From Carnobacterium viridans (GTDB taxonomy: Bacteria > Bacillota > Bacilli > Lactobacillales > Carnobacteriaceae): DNA of 64,000 nucleotides. Made by a program: the position numbers and the translations under genes. The stretch spans positions 1,054,001-1,118,000 of the forward strand of contig NZ_FNJW01000008.1 of NCBI RefSeq assembly GCF_900102725.1, read 5' to 3'. This document shows, piece after piece, positions 47,395-55,115 of this stretch (position 1 is the stretch's first letter; the number at the start of each line of letters is the position of its first letter). The notes beneath the pieces are model-generated. The model saw only the letters and a list, made by a program, of their open reading frames with translations. It did no database searches and was not told the DNA's origin.

Positions 47395-48305
47395 ATGATA
47401 CTAAAAGAACGAACAAAGTCGCTTACTCATCGTGTATTGGAATCTTTAAATTTTCGCATGAACTTACCTGTTGAAGAACAACTAAAATATGAGAATCAAG
47501 TGAAAGGTTGGGCTGGTGAAAAACAATTTGATTTCTATATGGGTCAATTTAACCAATCAGGCTATGTACTAAATGATCTTGTTCTACATTATAAAGACAC
47601 CGTTTTTCAAATTGATTCTCTCTTTATTGCAAATGATTCTATTTATTTATATGAAGTAAAAAATTATACCGGTTCCTACTTTTATAAAGAAAATTTTTTT
47701 TCACAGAATCAGGCTATCAAATTCTTAACCCATTAAGGCAAATCGATAGAAGCGTGACCTATTTACAAAACGTGCTGCTTCGCCTAGGATACCGATTTCC
47801 CATACACCCAATGGTTGTTTTTATTAATCTGGAATTCACTCTCTACTCTATCCTGCCAAATAAACATTTCTTGTTTTCCTATCAATTGCCTAAACATCTT
47901 AGTACTCTATCCAATCAAATCTTATCGATAAAACAGGAACAGTTGGATTTAGCGCATAAACTTAAAGAGTTACATAATGAAGATTATCGCCCCGATAATC
48001 TACCTACCTATCAATTGGGGCAACTGAAGAAAGGGATTTTGTGCCCTACTTGCTTTTCGCTTAGTCATACAACTACTAGACAAAATTACCTTTGTACTGC
48101 ATGCGGACACAAAAAAACCATTACAACCGAAATTGAGCGAAGTACAAAAGAACTCAAACTACTCTTTCCTGATAATTTAATGACAACAAACCAGATTTAC
48201 GATTGGTGTGGAAAAAACTATTCCAAAGAACGTATTCGTATTATCTTAAAAAAAAATTACCAGAGTCATTTATCACGTAAAATGACTTATTATAGTAAAA
48301 AATAG
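47395..48305 (+). pseudogene. NERD-domain protein with C-terminal zinc ribbon, frameshifted
   Basis: From ATG at 47395 the first 113 residues form a NERD nuclease-related domain (GWAGEKQFDFYM; IDSLFIANDSIYLYEVKN). The frame then closes at 47734-47736. In another frame the domain continues (NPLRQIDRSVTYLQNVLLRL) to a zinc ribbon (CPTC...CTAC) and stop at 48305. One A missing near 47719-47721 explains the break; restored length is about 303 residues. Function of the family is unknown; nuclease activity is predicted. It could be an assembly error. Confidence 0.8.
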
Positions 48306-48343
48306 CGTTCATTCAAGGAAAGAACTAGAATCCCTACAACAAA

Positions 48344-48386
48344 AAAACTGTTCATCACCTTATAACCTAGAGTGATGAACAGTTTC
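48344..48386. terminator. bidirectional terminator, NERD gene / permease
   Basis: AAACTGTTCATCAC and GTGATGAACAGTTT are perfect 14-nt arms with A/T runs on both sides. Confidence 0.85.
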
Positions 48387-48393
48387 TTTTTTA

Positions 48394-49800
48394 TTAAACT
48401 TCCTGAGGTTCCATTGTTGGTGTTTCTTTTAAAATAATATTTAATACTAGTGTAACGATTGTTCCAGCTGAAATTCCTGATGAGAACAATCCATTAAGAA
48501 TTCCAGGCAGTCCAGCAACGACTTCAGGACGGAAAGCTACACCAAGTCCAACGCCTAAACCTGCAGCTACTATAACTAAATTACGGTTGTCAAAATTCAC
48601 ACGTGACAGTGACTTAACACCAGATGCGGCTACATTTCCGAACATCAAGACTCCTGCTCCACCTAATACCGCCATTGGCATAATAGAAACCAATGTAGCA
48701 AATTTTGGCAGGAAACTCATTGCCATTAAAAGAACACCCGCAGTAATTGCAACGGAACGAGAAGCATTACGAGTCAAAGGAATCAATCCAGCATTTTGAC
48801 TAAAAGTAGCTACTGGGCCTGATCCCATTGCAGGTCCAATAAATGAACCGACACCATCAGCACGGACACCATTTGCAATGTCTTCATCGGTTAGTTTTGT
48901 TTCTGTGACTGCTCCAATTGTTTGCATCACACCTACAGTTTCGATAACGGTTACTAAGTAACCAGAAATAAATGGAATGGCAAATTTCAAATCAAAATTA
49001 ACACCATACTTAAATAATTGTGGCATAGCGAACCAATTGGCTTGAGCAACTTGGTTAAAATCCACCAATCCAAGTGGGATACACATAATATAACCAGCTA
49101 CAATACCAATCAGTACAGCAGCAGGGCCAATTTTGACGCTGCCATAGTGATTCAATACAACAATCAATAAAAATACAATAGTAGCAATTGCTAGATTAAG
49201 AGGCGAACCGTAGTTGGCTGCACCAACTCCACCAGCCACCCAATCAAAGGCTACAGGCATCAACGTTAATCCCATCAGTGAAATAACGGTACCTGTAACA
49301 ACAGGAGGGAAAAATTTCATTAGCGGTTTAATAAAATAACTCAAGATAATTTCTAAAACGGCGCCCATCATAGTCCCACCGAAATAACCAGCAATACCTC
49401 CACCCATCGTGTTGATGACCGCATTAGCAGGACCAACAAATCCAAAATCGGTTCCCATAATTGTTGGAAGTCCAGCTCCTACACGAAACCATTTTGGTCC
49501 AAATCCTTTAGATTGAATGATTGAAACAACGCCTGAGCCCAGCAAAGCAGCACTGATCATATAAGAAGTATCGGCGATCCCAAAACCTGCCATACCAGAA
49601 ATAACTAAAGGAACCGCAACAATTCCACCAAAAGCAGTTAATATATTTTGAAAACCTAAAAGTGTCATCAAGATAATTCCTGGTTTATCGTCTACTTGAT
49701 AAATAAGATTCGATTCAGGTTTTGGCGTAACCTTTGCTTTACTTCCTCCTCTTTTCGGTAACACACTTGTTCCTGCTGGCTGTTTCATTCTTTCTTCCAA
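48394..49800 (-). CDS. xanthine/uric acid permease, NCS2 family
   Basis: A membrane protein of about 468 residues with 12-14 hydrophobic segments. It has NCS2 signatures, including the substrate-binding ETVGVMQTIGAVTE region and the SQNAGLIPLT motif typical of the xanthine/urate branch (PbuX, PucJ/K). It imports purine bases by proton symport. Start is uncertain: TTG at 49800 sits 6 nt after AGGAGG; the ATG at 49788 lies 18 nt away, and an ATG at 49827 would include that site. PurBoxes in its leader imply purine control. Confidence 0.85.
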   Translation of the reverse strand: MEERMKQPAGTSVLPKRGGSKAKVTPKPESNLIYQVDDKPGIILMTLLGFQNILTAFGGIVAVPLVISGMAGFGIADTSYMISAALLGSGVVSIIQSKGFGPKWFRVGAGLPTIMGTDFGFVGPANAVINTMGGGIAGYFGGTMMGAVLEIILSYFIKPLMKFFPPVVTGTVISLMGLTLMPVAFDWVAGGVGAANYGSPLNLAIATIVFLLIVVLNHYGSVKIGPAAVLIGIVAGYIMCIPLGLVDFNQVAQANWFAMPQLFKYGVNFDLKFAIPFISGYLVTVIETVGVMQTIGAVTETKLTDEDIANGVRADGVGSFIGPAMGSGPVATFSQNAGLIPLTRNASRSVAITAGVLLMAMSFLPKFATLVSIMPMAVLGGAGVLMFGNVAASGVKSLSRVNFDNRNLVIVAAGLGVGLGVAFRPEVVAGLPGILNGLFSSGISAGTIVTLVLNIILKETPTMEPQEV

Positions 49801-49816
49801 AATAACCCTCCTATTA

Positions 49817-49953
49817 AATACGAACATTTATTTTTTAAAGTTAATCATACTTCGCTTATTGATGATTCATTTGTAGTATAACCTCAAATTCATGTGATGT
49901 AAAGACTTAAAAACGAATCATTTCATGTTTTTTCACTTTCTAATGTTCGTATT
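49817..49953 (-). promoter_or_regulatory. two perfect PurBoxes in inverted orientation
   Basis: AATACGAACATT (49817-49828) and AATGTTCGTATT (49942-49953, its exact complement) both fit the PurR consensus AWWWCGAACWWT. The first lies just upstream of the permease ribosome binding site; the second is 113 bp further. Such paired boxes mark PurR-controlled purine genes. Confidence 0.7.
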
Positions 49954-49961
49954 TTAGAAAA

Positions 49962-49995
49962 AAAAGGCTTTCACTTTAAAGTGAAAAGCCTTTTT
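49962..49995 (-). terminator. terminator after the flavin oxidoreductase gene
   Basis: AAAAAGGCTTTTCAC and GTGAAAGCC with a U-run on the minus strand; almost perfect stem. Confidence 0.88.
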
Positions 49996-50013
49996 GATGA
50001 TTGTTTGGAATTC

Positions 50014-51135
50014 TTAATCCACAATTGGAAACCAACCTGGTCTACTTTCTATATACTCCCACATTGCATCTGGCAAAGTGAGATCTTCACGGTATTCTGG
50101 TTTGATTTTTTTACGGATAGCTGTTTCATTTCCTAACTTCACTTTTTGAATCCAATCTGGTTCCACAACTAATTCTCTTCCAATCGCTACAAGTGGTATG
50201 CCTAATGCCATTGTTTCCACAGCATCATCTGGCGTTATAATTGAGCCGACTCCAATAATCGGAAAATCTTTCCCAACATGTTCTTGGATCCGTTGGACTA
50301 CGGGTGTCGTTTCATATAAATCACGAACCGAACCTTGTGTCCATTTGTTTGTTGAAACATGAATGTAATCCAATCCTTGTTCTTTTAACTTAGCTACTAA
50401 ATGTAAGGTATCTTCTATCGTAATCCCAGGTTCTTTTATTTCTTCAGGGGAAATACGGTAGCCAAAAATAAAAGGCTTCTCCGCATAGGTTTGAATCGCT
50501 TCTTTTGCAGCTTGAACAACAGCTAATGGGAAGTTCATTCGTTTTTCAAGCGATCCGCCCCAATGATCTTCTCTTTGATTGGAATGTGGAGAGAAAAATT
50601 GTTGAATCAAATAATTATTTGCTCCATGCAATTCGATTCCATCAAACCCCGCTTGAATGGCTCTTCTAGTCGCTTGTCCAAAAGCATCCACTAATTCACG
50701 TACTTCTTTATCTGTTAACGCTCTAGGTACTTCGGCTCCTTCAAAATCAATCGGGACAGCACTTGCACTAACCGGCTGCTCACCTCGTAACGTTCTTTTT
50801 GAGCCAAGTCTTCCTACATGGAAAATTTGTAAAATAGCTTTGGGACCTTCATTTTGAATCGTTTTTGCTAACCCCGCAAGACTGTCGATTCGGTCGTCAG
50901 ATGCTGCACTTAATGATCCAGCAAAGCGTCCGTTTTCCATGACTTGAGCACACGAAGTCACCACAGCGCCTAGTCCAGCAACACGTCTTTTATAATAATC
51001 TTTTTCATCAGTCGTGACCATGCCATTCTCAAATGAAGAGTTTGTCGTCATTGGTGCCATAAACAGGCGGTTATCAATTTTAACTCCTGATGCAAATGTA
51101 AAAGGTTCAAACAGTGAATCGTATTTTGGTTTCAT
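50014..51135 (-). CDS. NADH-dependent flavin oxidoreductase, Old Yellow Enzyme family
   Basis: A 373-residue FMN barrel. Seen: NRLFMAPMTTNSS (about residues 22-34), the substrate-binding GIELHGANNYLIQQF motif (about 166-180) with its histidine and asparagine, SPHSNQREDHWGGS and the C-terminal GVGSIITPDDA and AIGRELV phosphate-binding loops. It reduces enoates or related electrophiles with NAD(P)H; the natural substrate is unknown. The ATG follows AGGAG. Confidence 0.88.
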   Translation of the reverse strand: MKPKYDSLFEPFTFASGVKIDNRLFMAPMTTNSSFENGMVTTDEKDYYKRRVAGLGAVVTSCAQVMENGRFAGSLSAASDDRIDSLAGLAKTIQNEGPKAILQIFHVGRLGSKRTLRGEQPVSASAVPIDFEGAEVPRALTDKEVRELVDAFGQATRRAIQAGFDGIELHGANNYLIQQFFSPHSNQREDHWGGSLEKRMNFPLAVVQAAKEAIQTYAEKPFIFGYRISPEEIKEPGITIEDTLHLVAKLKEQGLDYIHVSTNKWTQGSVRDLYETTPVVQRIQEHVGKDFPIIGVGSIITPDDAVETMALGIPLVAIGRELVVEPDWIQKVKLGNETAIRKKIKPEYREDLTLPDAMWEYIESRPGWFPIVD

Positions 51136-51267
51136 AAATTTTCTCCTACTTCTTCATTCATTTATTTTTTTAAGCAACTAACATTATTCTTCTAATGGTA
51201 AAAGAACGGCCATCTTTTTTCAATTGTTTTTACTTACAATTTGTAAAAAGCTACGTCTGTCTATGTA

Positions 51268-51306
51268 AAAAAAGAGTATCGAGAAACTTCCTCTCAACTA
51301 CTCTTA
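51268..51306 (-). terminator. terminator after hsp20
   Basis: AAGAGTAnnnGAGA and TCTCnnnTACTCTT form a stem with internal bulge; A/T runs flank it. Confidence 0.7.
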
Positions 51307-51318
51307 ATAATATTGTAT

Positions 51319-51738
51319 TTATTGGATTTCAATTTGTTTAGGAGTTGTTTCGTCTGAATCCTTTTTAGGTAAAGTAACCGTTAAAACTCCATTTTCAAAA
51401 GATGCATTAATCTCTTCTTCTTTGACATTTTTCAAAAGAAATTGACGGCTGTAAGATTTAGTTGAACGTTCTCTACGAATGTAATTGCCTTTATCGTCTT
51501 TTTCATCTTTGCTTTCTTCTTGAGTTGCGCCAATGGACAATACATTGTCTTCATACTTTAATTGAATAGAATCTTTAGACATGCCTGGCAACTCGGCTTC
51601 TACAACATAAGCTTGTTCTTCCTCGCGAATATCTACATTAAAGTTCGATGTACTTTCTAACAAGTGATCAAAAGGGTCTTCGAAAAAGTTTCTGCCAAAA
51701 TTCATGAAATCACGTCCTACTGGAAATAAATTACTCAC
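51319..51738 (-). CDS. hsp20: small heat-shock protein, Hsp20 / alpha-crystallin family
   Basis: A 139-residue protein with an alpha-crystallin domain (about residues 35-130; VDIREEEQAYVVEAELPGM, and the C-terminal GVLTVTLPK motif of the A-x-x-x-n-GvL type). It acts as an ATP-independent holdase. The GTG start follows AAGGAG. I searched the leader for CtsR or CIRCE sites and did not find a convincing one. Confidence 0.92.
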   Translation of the reverse strand: MSNLFPVGRDFMNFGRNFFEDPFDHLLESTSNFNVDIREEEQAYVVEAELPGMSKDSIQLKYEDNVLSIGATQEESKDEKDDKGNYIRRERSTKSYSRQFLLKNVKEEEINASFENGVLTVTLPKKDSDETTPKQIEIQ

Positions 51739-51961
51739 AAATTTCTCCTTCTTTCTTTTTTTAGACTTTTGAACAAGTTTTATGCTCGCTCATATTTAGT
51801 ATAGTCAAATCAACTAGCCTCGTCAAAGAAGTGCTATTATTTTTGTCTTATTATTTTCTCTTAGTTCATTTTGTTTTATTGCCATTGCATTCGTATTATT
51901 ATTTCCCTTCACCTTTTTTTGTTATACTAACTAGACAAATACAGTAACGGAGGTATGTGCT

Positions 51962-52138
51962 ATGTTTAATCTTTTAGGAAAAATTTTATTAATCGTTGGT
52001 ATCATTATCATTATTTTTGGTTATTTTGGACCTGTTAAGTCTGGCGATCCAATTATTGGAACCCTATTTATTCTAGTTGGTATAGTCGTTGCAGCTTTAG
52101 CTTTTGTCTTTGGCAGAAATTTACCACCTAGAGTATAA
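51962..52138 (+). CDS. small two-helix membrane protein (58 residues)
   Basis: An ATG 9 nt after GGAGG opens a 58-codon frame. It encodes two hydrophobic helices (about residues 4-22, rich in Ile, and 31-50) joined by a short GPVKSGDP loop, with a basic end (GRNLPPRV). A strong terminator follows at 52197. The pattern fits a real small membrane protein, possibly stress related since it is divergent from hsp20. I do not recognise the family. Confidence 0.7.
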   Translation: MFNLLGKILLIVGIIIIIFGYFGPVKSGDPIIGTLFILVGIVVAALAFVFGRNLPPRV

Positions 52139-52196
52139 CCTTTTTCCATCAAAAGAATGACATTGAAAAAATGTCTCTATATCTATTTGAATAAGC

Positions 52197-52237
52197 AAGA
52201 TGGATTAATCTATTGAAGATTGATCCATCTTTTTTTA
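52197..52237 (+). terminator. terminator after the 58-residue protein gene
   Basis: AAGATGGATTAATC and GATTGATCCATCTT with a T-run after it. Confidence 0.85.
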
Positions 52238-52286
52238 CAGTCAGTTTCATTTGGTATTTTAATCTATTACCAGTCAAAATTTATTG

Positions 52287-52700
52287 TTAGCGGTTATTTT
52301 CTATAAAATACGGTCCTAGTCCATAGTCTTGTTCATGAGTAGTAATAAAACACCATTCTCCATAATGATCCATTACATAACAATCACTTACTTCCCAGCT
52401 ATCAAAATACTGCACTGTTTCATTTAATTTTGCACTGTTAAAATTTACTTCGTTTTCGACTACAAAAACAGTATTAGAAAATTGGAAAAATAATGAAATT
52501 TTCTTCTTTTTTATTTTTTCAAAACGCTCCACTGCAGTATTTCCACTTAAACAGTCAACTTTTTGATAACTGCATAAATGCCAAAGCATATAATCTAAAT
52601 AAATATCCTCTTGCTCTTTTTTTGATAGTCCACCAGCAAATATTTTTTTTAATTGTGATCGAAAATACGAACCATAACCATCTACTTGTTTGATTGTCAT
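52287..52700 (-). CDS. hypothetical protein, DUF4275-like
   Basis: A 137-residue soluble protein with no membrane segment. The pattern LDYMLWHLCSYQK (about residues 35-47) and the C-terminal FITTHEQDYGLGPYF (about 118-132) resemble what I recall of DUF4275, a Bacillota family without known function. The ATG follows AAGGAG at good spacing. It stands alone between a terminator and the divergent PadR gene. Confidence 0.65.
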   Translation of the reverse strand: MTIKQVDGYGSYFRSQLKKIFAGGLSKKEQEDIYLDYMLWHLCSYQKVDCLSGNTAVERFEKIKKKKISLFFQFSNTVFVVENEVNFNSAKLNETVQYFDSWEVSDCYVMDHYGEWCFITTHEQDYGLGPYFIENNR

Positions 52701-52803
52701 ATTTTAATCTCCTTAATCTATTGATTACCCTCTTTAAAAACACCTTTATCTTACTATAATACTTGGTAACCTTCAAAATAAATAAAGCCACCAACTAACT
52801 TGC

Positions 52804-52832
52804 TTTACAAACTAGCATATATTTGGTATAAC
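52804..52832 (+). promoter_or_regulatory. promoter of PadR module 1 with repeated motif
   Basis: -35 TTTACA (52804-52809), 17-bp spacer, -10 TATAAC (52827-52832). CTAACTTG occurs at 52795-52802 and again at 52832-52839, flanking the promoter; each is followed by an ACTAG (52811, 52848). These may be autoregulatory PadR contacts. Confidence 0.5.
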
Positions 52833-52864
52833 TAACTTGTAAAACATACTAGAGGAGGAATTCC

Positions 52865-53197
52865 GTGGACAGCAAAGTAAACTCCCAGATGCTGAAAGGT
52901 ATTTTATCAGGCAGCATTCTACTCTTACTTTCTCAAGAAGAACTATATGGTTACAAATTGAGTGAAAAACTCACAGACTTTGGCTTTAGCGATATACCTA
53001 AAGGGACGATTTACCCTCTTCTGCTCTCGCTTGAGAAAAAGAAGCTGATTAAAGGAACAATGAAGCCGTCTGATACAGGTCCTCAACGAAAATATTATTC
53101 TCTTACTCGTACAGGATTAGCAGAAAAAAATGAATTTATTACACAATGGCATAATCTTAAGAACAGTGTTGATAATTTGATTGAAGGACGTGAATGA
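52865..53197 (+). CDS. PadR-family transcriptional regulator (module 1)
   Basis: A 110-residue PadR winged-helix protein (GILSGSILLLLSQEELYGYKLSEKL in the first half, then IPKGTIYPLLLSLEKKKLI and PRKYYSLTRTGL). The short C-terminal helix mediates dimerisation. GTG start after GGAGGAATTCC. It ends just before the start of a membrane-protein gene, forming a two-gene operon. PadR repressors with such partners usually control transporters or envelope-stress genes. Confidence 0.87.
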   Translation: MDSKVNSQMLKGILSGSILLLLSQEELYGYKLSEKLTDFGFSDIPKGTIYPLLLSLEKKKLIKGTMKPSDTGPQRKYYSLTRTGLAEKNEFITQWHNLKNSVDNLIEGRE

Positions 53198-53198
53198 A

Positions 53199-54011
53199 AT
53201 GAAAACAAGTGATCTAATAAAAGAAAACGCTACTTTACAAGAAACCTTAACAAAAGAAAACAATGAATACTACGGAAACTTAGTTATTTACGTTAGAGTG
53301 ATGTCATTATTTAGGGATGAAAAAAAAAGTGAAGAGTTGTTATTAGAAGTCTTACACGATATTTTAGATGCACAAAATCAAGGTATTTCTGCAGAACAAT
53401 ATTTTGGTAAAAATCCTAAAAATTTTGCTGATGAAATTATTAAACAATTGCCTATTAACTTACTTGATACCTTAAAAATCTTTCTAAGTTCACTAGGTGT
53501 TTACAGTATCATTTGTATTTTGCTAGCGCTTATTCTTCCAGAAGAAGGATTAGATATAGGTCGATTTATAATGATTGGAATCTACTGGATGCTTTTTTCT
53601 TTCTTTGGATTATGGATTTTAGGACTTAACTTATATTGTTATAAAAACAAATTATTCAAATCATTTTTTCTGTTATTACTTGGTCTAGGCGTCATACTTG
53701 GTTTTACACTGGGTTCTTATGTTTCTACGACATTAAAATTAAATCTTAATGGCAATCTAGGAATTTTCATAATCATTTTTATCTCTGTCATTTTACTCTA
53801 TCTATTTTATAAAGAAACGGATAAAAAATTATGGTCATTTTTCATCCCAGTTTTATCAACTTCTGCTATCTTAGGAATTCTAATCAGGCTAGATACTTTT
53901 TCAGATTTATTAAATACAACAGAAGGAAAAACAGGAACAATGACTGTTCTCGTCATCATACTTTTTCTTCAATACTTATTAATTTTCTTAAATAATAAAA
54001 AATTAAGGTAA
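53199..54011 (+). CDS. membrane protein, DUF1129-like (module 1)
   Basis: A 270-residue protein. The N-terminal soluble part of about 95 residues (NEYYGNLVIYVRVMSLF, then EVLHDILDAQNQGISAEQYFG) is like the DUF1129/DUF1048 helical domain, and six or so hydrophobic segments follow (about 100-265). The ATG at 53199 sits immediately after the padR stop and is preceded by GAAGGACG. Function unknown; it is presumably under PadR control. Confidence 0.7.
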   Translation: MKTSDLIKENATLQETLTKENNEYYGNLVIYVRVMSLFRDEKKSEELLLEVLHDILDAQNQGISAEQYFGKNPKNFADEIIKQLPINLLDTLKIFLSSLGVYSIICILLALILPEEGLDIGRFIMIGIYWMLFSFFGLWILGLNLYCYKNKLFKSFFLLLLGLGVILGFTLGSYVSTTLKLNLNGNLGIFIIIFISVILLYLFYKETDKKLWSFFIPVLSTSAILGILIRLDTFSDLLNTTEGKTGTMTVLVIILFLQYLLIFLNNKKLR

Positions 54012-54022
54012 TCAACAAATTA

Positions 54023-54190
54023 GGGGCTGGGACAAAAATCCCAGCCTCTTCTCTATTTACGACTATTCACTCTAAAACGTGCTCCAAAAAGTAAACCCGA
54101 CGTCCACTTCACGAATAATGCTCGATGGTCGATGACCATACTGCGCTTATTCGTTCCAGTGATTCGGGTCTAAACACTTTTTGTCCCACT
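54023..54190. repeat. TGGGACAAAAA palindromic element
   Basis: A 168-bp non-coding element. GGGGCTGGGA...TCCCAGCC forms a short hairpin at the left. TGGGACAAAAA (54028-54038) is the exact complement of TTTTTGTCCCA near the right end (54178-54188). Inner arms also pair imperfectly: AAAAAGTAAACCCGA with TTCGGGTCTAAACACTTTTT, and CGAATAA with TTATTCG. Similar GGCTGGGACA elements are familiar between genes in enterococci and staphylococci. It follows the module 1 stop directly and may also terminate it. Confidence 0.7.
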
Positions 54191-54302
54191 CTCTTTCATT
54201 AATTTATCAACTTCTATCTAGGCATAACAAAAGTTATAATGTACGCTTACAACATAATAAAGAATACAAATAAAAATTTTAACGGAAGAAAGGATTTTGA
54301 CA

Positions 54303-54647
54303 ATGCATTCTATTTATAACTTATATTGGTCTTCATTTCAAAATATTTTTGTGTTTTTAAGCATTACCTTAACCGTGTTGTTGGTGGTCTCCTTCTTGAT
54401 GAACAAAAGAAAGAAAACTTCAATAAAGAATTTACTATTGTTATGGATTCCTTCATTAACTACCTTTACAACAGTCATTTTCGCTTCTTTTTTCTCTGGT
54501 ATTTTGTATGATGAGTTAAATATCCCCACAGATAATTTCATTCTTTTTTTAATGGGGTATTCGACAATCGTCTTTTTCTTTCATACAGGAACCGTTATCT
54601 TAAACATCTTTCGTTCTAAAAAAATAGTAAACGTATCAAGCCATTAA
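54303..54647 (+). CDS. hypothetical membrane protein (114 residues)
   Basis: Three hydrophobic segments (about residues 12-32, 46-68 and 78-100) separated by a basic loop (NKRKKTSIKN). The ATG at 54303 follows GAAAGGA at 8 nt; a TTG 6 nt earlier is less likely. A terminator follows. I do not recognise the family. Confidence 0.65.
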   Translation: MHSIYNLYWSSFQNIFVFLSITLTVLLVVSFLMNKRKKTSIKNLLLLWIPSLTTFTTVIFASFFSGILYDELNIPTDNFILFLMGYSTIVFFFHTGTVILNIFRSKKIVNVSSH

Positions 54648-54654
54648 TTTAGTT

Positions 54655-54687
54655 AAGAGATCAGCTTTCTATAAGCTGTCTCTTTTT
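54655..54687 (+). terminator. terminator after the 114-residue membrane protein
   Basis: AAGAGA-CAGCTT and AAGCTG-TCTCTT with a 5-nt loop and long T-run. Confidence 0.82.
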
Positions 54688-54713
54688 TTATTTGCCCGTT
54701 TCGTTCTAATTAC

Positions 54714-54755
54714 TTTACCTGTCGTAGTAAAAGGAGTATACTTACATTACTACGA
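54714..54755 (+). promoter_or_regulatory. promoter and operator of PadR module 2
   Basis: -35 TTTACC (54714-54719), 17-bp spacer, -10 TATACT (54737-54742). Perfect 8-bp arms TCGTAGTA (54722-54729) and TACTACGA (54748-54755) bracket the -10, an arrangement expected for autorepression by PadR. Confidence 0.65.
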
Positions 54756-54783
54756 TAGATGAAGTAAAAAACGGGGTGATGAT

Positions 54784-55113
54784 GTGATATCAAGTGATGT
54801 CATGCGAGGATTTAATAGTTTAATTCTATTGTCTATTTTGATGAAAGAAGACTCTTATGGCTATCAAATTTCAAATACAATTAAAGAAATAACAGACGGA
54901 AAATATATTATGAAAGAAACCACTCTCTATTCTGCATTTAATCGATTAGAAAAAAGTGCTCTCATTCAATCTTATTCTAGTACCGAAACCAATGGCAAGC
55001 CTCGAACCTATTACCGAATTACGGAGTTAGGTAAGAAAACGTATGGCGATAAAGTAAGAGAATGGCTGGATACAAAAAATGTGATGGATAGATTTATTGA
55101 GGAGGAATCATAA
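54784..55113 (+). CDS. PadR-family transcriptional regulator (module 2)
   Basis: A 109-residue PadR protein (NSLILLSILMKEDSYGYQIS; ETTLYSAFNRLEKSALI; KPRTYYRITELGKK). GTG start after GGGGTGATGAT. Its stop is 2 bp before the next start, so the pair is co-transcribed. It is clearly different in sequence from the PadR at 52865. Confidence 0.88.
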   Translation: MISSDVMRGFNSLILLSILMKEDSYGYQISNTIKEITDGKYIMKETTLYSAFNRLEKSALIQSYSSTETNGKPRTYYRITELGKKTYGDKVREWLDTKNVMDRFIEEES

Positions 55114-55115
55114 AA

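Noticed and set aside
48394-49827. Purine riboswitch before the permease
   Set aside because: No conserved purine aptamer loops are visible; the two PurBoxes explain the leader better.
51775-51845. CtsR-like site (AGTCAAA ... CGTCAAA) upstream of hsp20
   Set aside because: The two heptamers are 11 bp apart, while CtsR needs a 3-bp spacer.
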